5,768 nucleotides of DNA from Frankiales bacterium (GTDB taxonomy: Bacteria > Actinomycetota > Actinomycetes > Mycobacteriales > SCTD01): positions 1-5,768 of the forward strand of contig JAOPWI010000230.1 of NCBI GenBank assembly GCA_025965755.1, given 5' to 3'. The notes beneath the pieces were generated by a model that was given only the letters and a program-made list of their open reading frames with translations, did not search any database and was not told where the DNA came from. Position numbers and translations under genes: made by a program. Shown here in pieces: positions 4,831-5,768 of the stretch (position 1 is the stretch's first letter; each line of letters starts with the position of its first letter).

Positions 4831-5768
4831 TCAGGCCTGCGGCGGCCGGGTCATCGACAGCACGTCGAGCGCCGCGTCGAGCTGCTCGACCGTCAGGTCA
4901 CCGCGATCGACGTAACCGCCCTCGAGCACCACCTGGCGGATCGTCTTGCGCTCCTTGAGGGCCTGCTTGGCGACCTTGGCCGCCGCCTCGTACCCGATGT
5001 ACTTGTTCAGCGGCGTGACGATCGAGGGCGAGGACTCGGCCAGCTCGCGGCAGCGCTCCTCGTCGGCGACGATGCCGTCGACGCACCGGTCGGCCAGCAG
5101 GCGCGACACGTTGGCGAGCAGCCGGATCGACTCGAGCAGGTTGCGGGCGAGCACCGGCAGCATGACGTTGAGCTCGAAGTTGCCGGCGGCGCCGGCGAAC
5201 GCGATGGTCGCGTCGTTGCCGATGACCTGCGCGCAGACCATGCAGGTCGCCTCGGGAATGACGGGGTTGACCTTGCCGGGCATGATCGAGGACCCGGGCT
5301 GCAGGTCCGGGAGCAGGATCTCGCCGAGCCCCGCGCGCGGGCCGGAGCCCATCCAGCGCAGGTCGTTGCTGACCTTGAACAGCCCGACCGCGATCGTGCG
5401 CAGCTGGCCGGACGCCTCGACCAGCGCGTCGCGGGCACCCTGCGCCTCGAAGTGGTCGCGCGCCTCGGTCAGCGGCAGCCCGGTGGCCGCGGCGACCTCC
5501 GCGATCACCTGAGCCGAGAAGCCGGGCGGGGTGTTGATGCCGGTGCCGACCGCGGTGCCGCCCAGCGGCAGCTCGGCCAGCCGGCCGAGGGAGGACTGCA
5601 GCCGCTCGATCCCGTACCTCACCTGCGCGGCGTAGCCGCCGAACTCCTGCCCCAGCGTGACGGGCGTGGCGTCCATGAGATGCGTACGGCCGCTCTTCAC
5701 CACGGTGGCGAACGCATCGCGCTTGCGCTCCAGGGAGGCTGCGAGGTGCTCCAGCGCCGGCACCAGGT
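4831..5768 (-). CDS. fumC: class II fumarate hydratase, C-terminal part (5' end outside window)
   Basis: This is the C-terminal 311 or so residues of the oxygen-stable, iron-free fumarase that interconverts fumarate and (S)-malate in the TCA cycle. The enzyme is a cytoplasmic homotetramer with active sites built from three subunits. Seen in the sequence: SGRTHLMDATPVTLGQE, with the catalytic-site histidine codon at 5680-5682; GTAVGTGIN; the superfamily signature GSSIMPGKVNP at 5263-5295, on the mobile loop carrying the catalytic serine; NFELNVMLPV; and the C-terminal NKYIGYEAAAKVAKQALKE. Family members run about 460-470 aa, so roughly 150 N-terminal residues are missing beyond 5768. The GTG at 5761-5763 is an internal valine, not a start, because the frame and family similarity continue to the edge. 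Related lyases (aspartase, argininosuccinate lyase) share the signature, but the details around it fit fumarase best. It converges with the small peptide gene. Confidence 0.95.
   Translation of the reverse strand, partial: LVPALEHLAASLERKRDAFATVVKSGRTHLMDATPVTLGQEFGGYAAQVRYGIERLQSSLGRLAELPLGGTAVGTGINTPPGFSAQVIAEVAAATGLPLTEARDHFEAQGARDALVEASGQLRTIAVGLFKVSNDLRWMGSGPRAGLGEILLPDLQPGSSIMPGKVNPVIPEATCMVCAQVIGNDATIAFAGAAGNFELNVMLPVLARNLLESIRLLANVSRLLADRCVDGIVADEERCRELAESSPSIVTPLNKYIGYEAAAKVAKQALKERKTIRQVVLEGGYVDRGDLTVEQLDAALDVLSMTRPPQA

Noticed and set aside
5761..5763. GTG as the start of fumC
   Set aside because: Fumarases have about 150 more residues upstream, and the frame continues past this codon (Leu before it) to the window edge, matching the family. 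The gene is cut by the window.
31..5768. pckG and fumC as one metabolic operon or a new pathway cluster
   Set aside because: They act in neighbouring steps of C4 metabolism but are on opposite strands, separated by unrelated genes and several hairpins, so there is no sign of co-regulation.

Overview
The window reads as chromosomal DNA of a high-GC Gram-positive bacterium (Actinomycetota). The signs are the very high GC with GC-saturated third codon positions, frequent GTG starts, GC-rich hairpin terminators without a U-tract, a GTP-type PEP carboxykinase, and a cis-prenyl transferase that closely resembles, from memory, the short-chain enzyme of Mycobacterium tuberculosis (Rv1086). Genus cannot be fixed from this sequence. 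No mobile element, CRISPR array, tRNA or rRNA gene was seen, and base composition looks even, so this looks like ordinary core chromosome.

Layout. On the + strand: pckG (GTP-dependent phosphoenolpyruvate carboxykinase, complete, start at 31), closed by a 13-bp hairpin; an unrecognised soluble protein of about 196 aa (1996-2586) followed by a bulged 11-bp hairpin; a cis-prenyl diphosphate synthase of the short-chain type (2698-3471); an HSL-family alpha/beta hydrolase with an intact Ser-Asp-His triad (3545-4456), probably transcribed from its own promoter as a leaderless mRNA; and a 51-codon gene for a small exported peptide with two cysteines (4570-4725), which has a strong Shine-Dalgarno, a hairpin in its leader and a strong terminator. 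On the - strand, convergent: the C-terminal two thirds of class II fumarase fumC (4831 to the window edge). An 18-bp hairpin between the two convergent genes can stop transcription from both sides.

How the genes fit together. Each + strand gene is separated from the next by 70-130 bp that usually contains a hairpin, so they look like separate transcription units rather than one operon. PckG and FumC both act around the C4-acid node (fumarate to malate, then oxaloacetate to PEP), but they lie on opposite strands and share no visible regulation. The prenyl synthase serves isoprenoid carrier-lipid synthesis. The hydrolase and the two unknown proteins have no partner gene here that would fix their substrate or role. 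I did not find a convincing new multi-gene system. The most interesting items are the small exported two-cysteine peptide with its self-contained expression unit, the unrecognised 196-aa protein, and the chain-length residue in the prenyl synthase.
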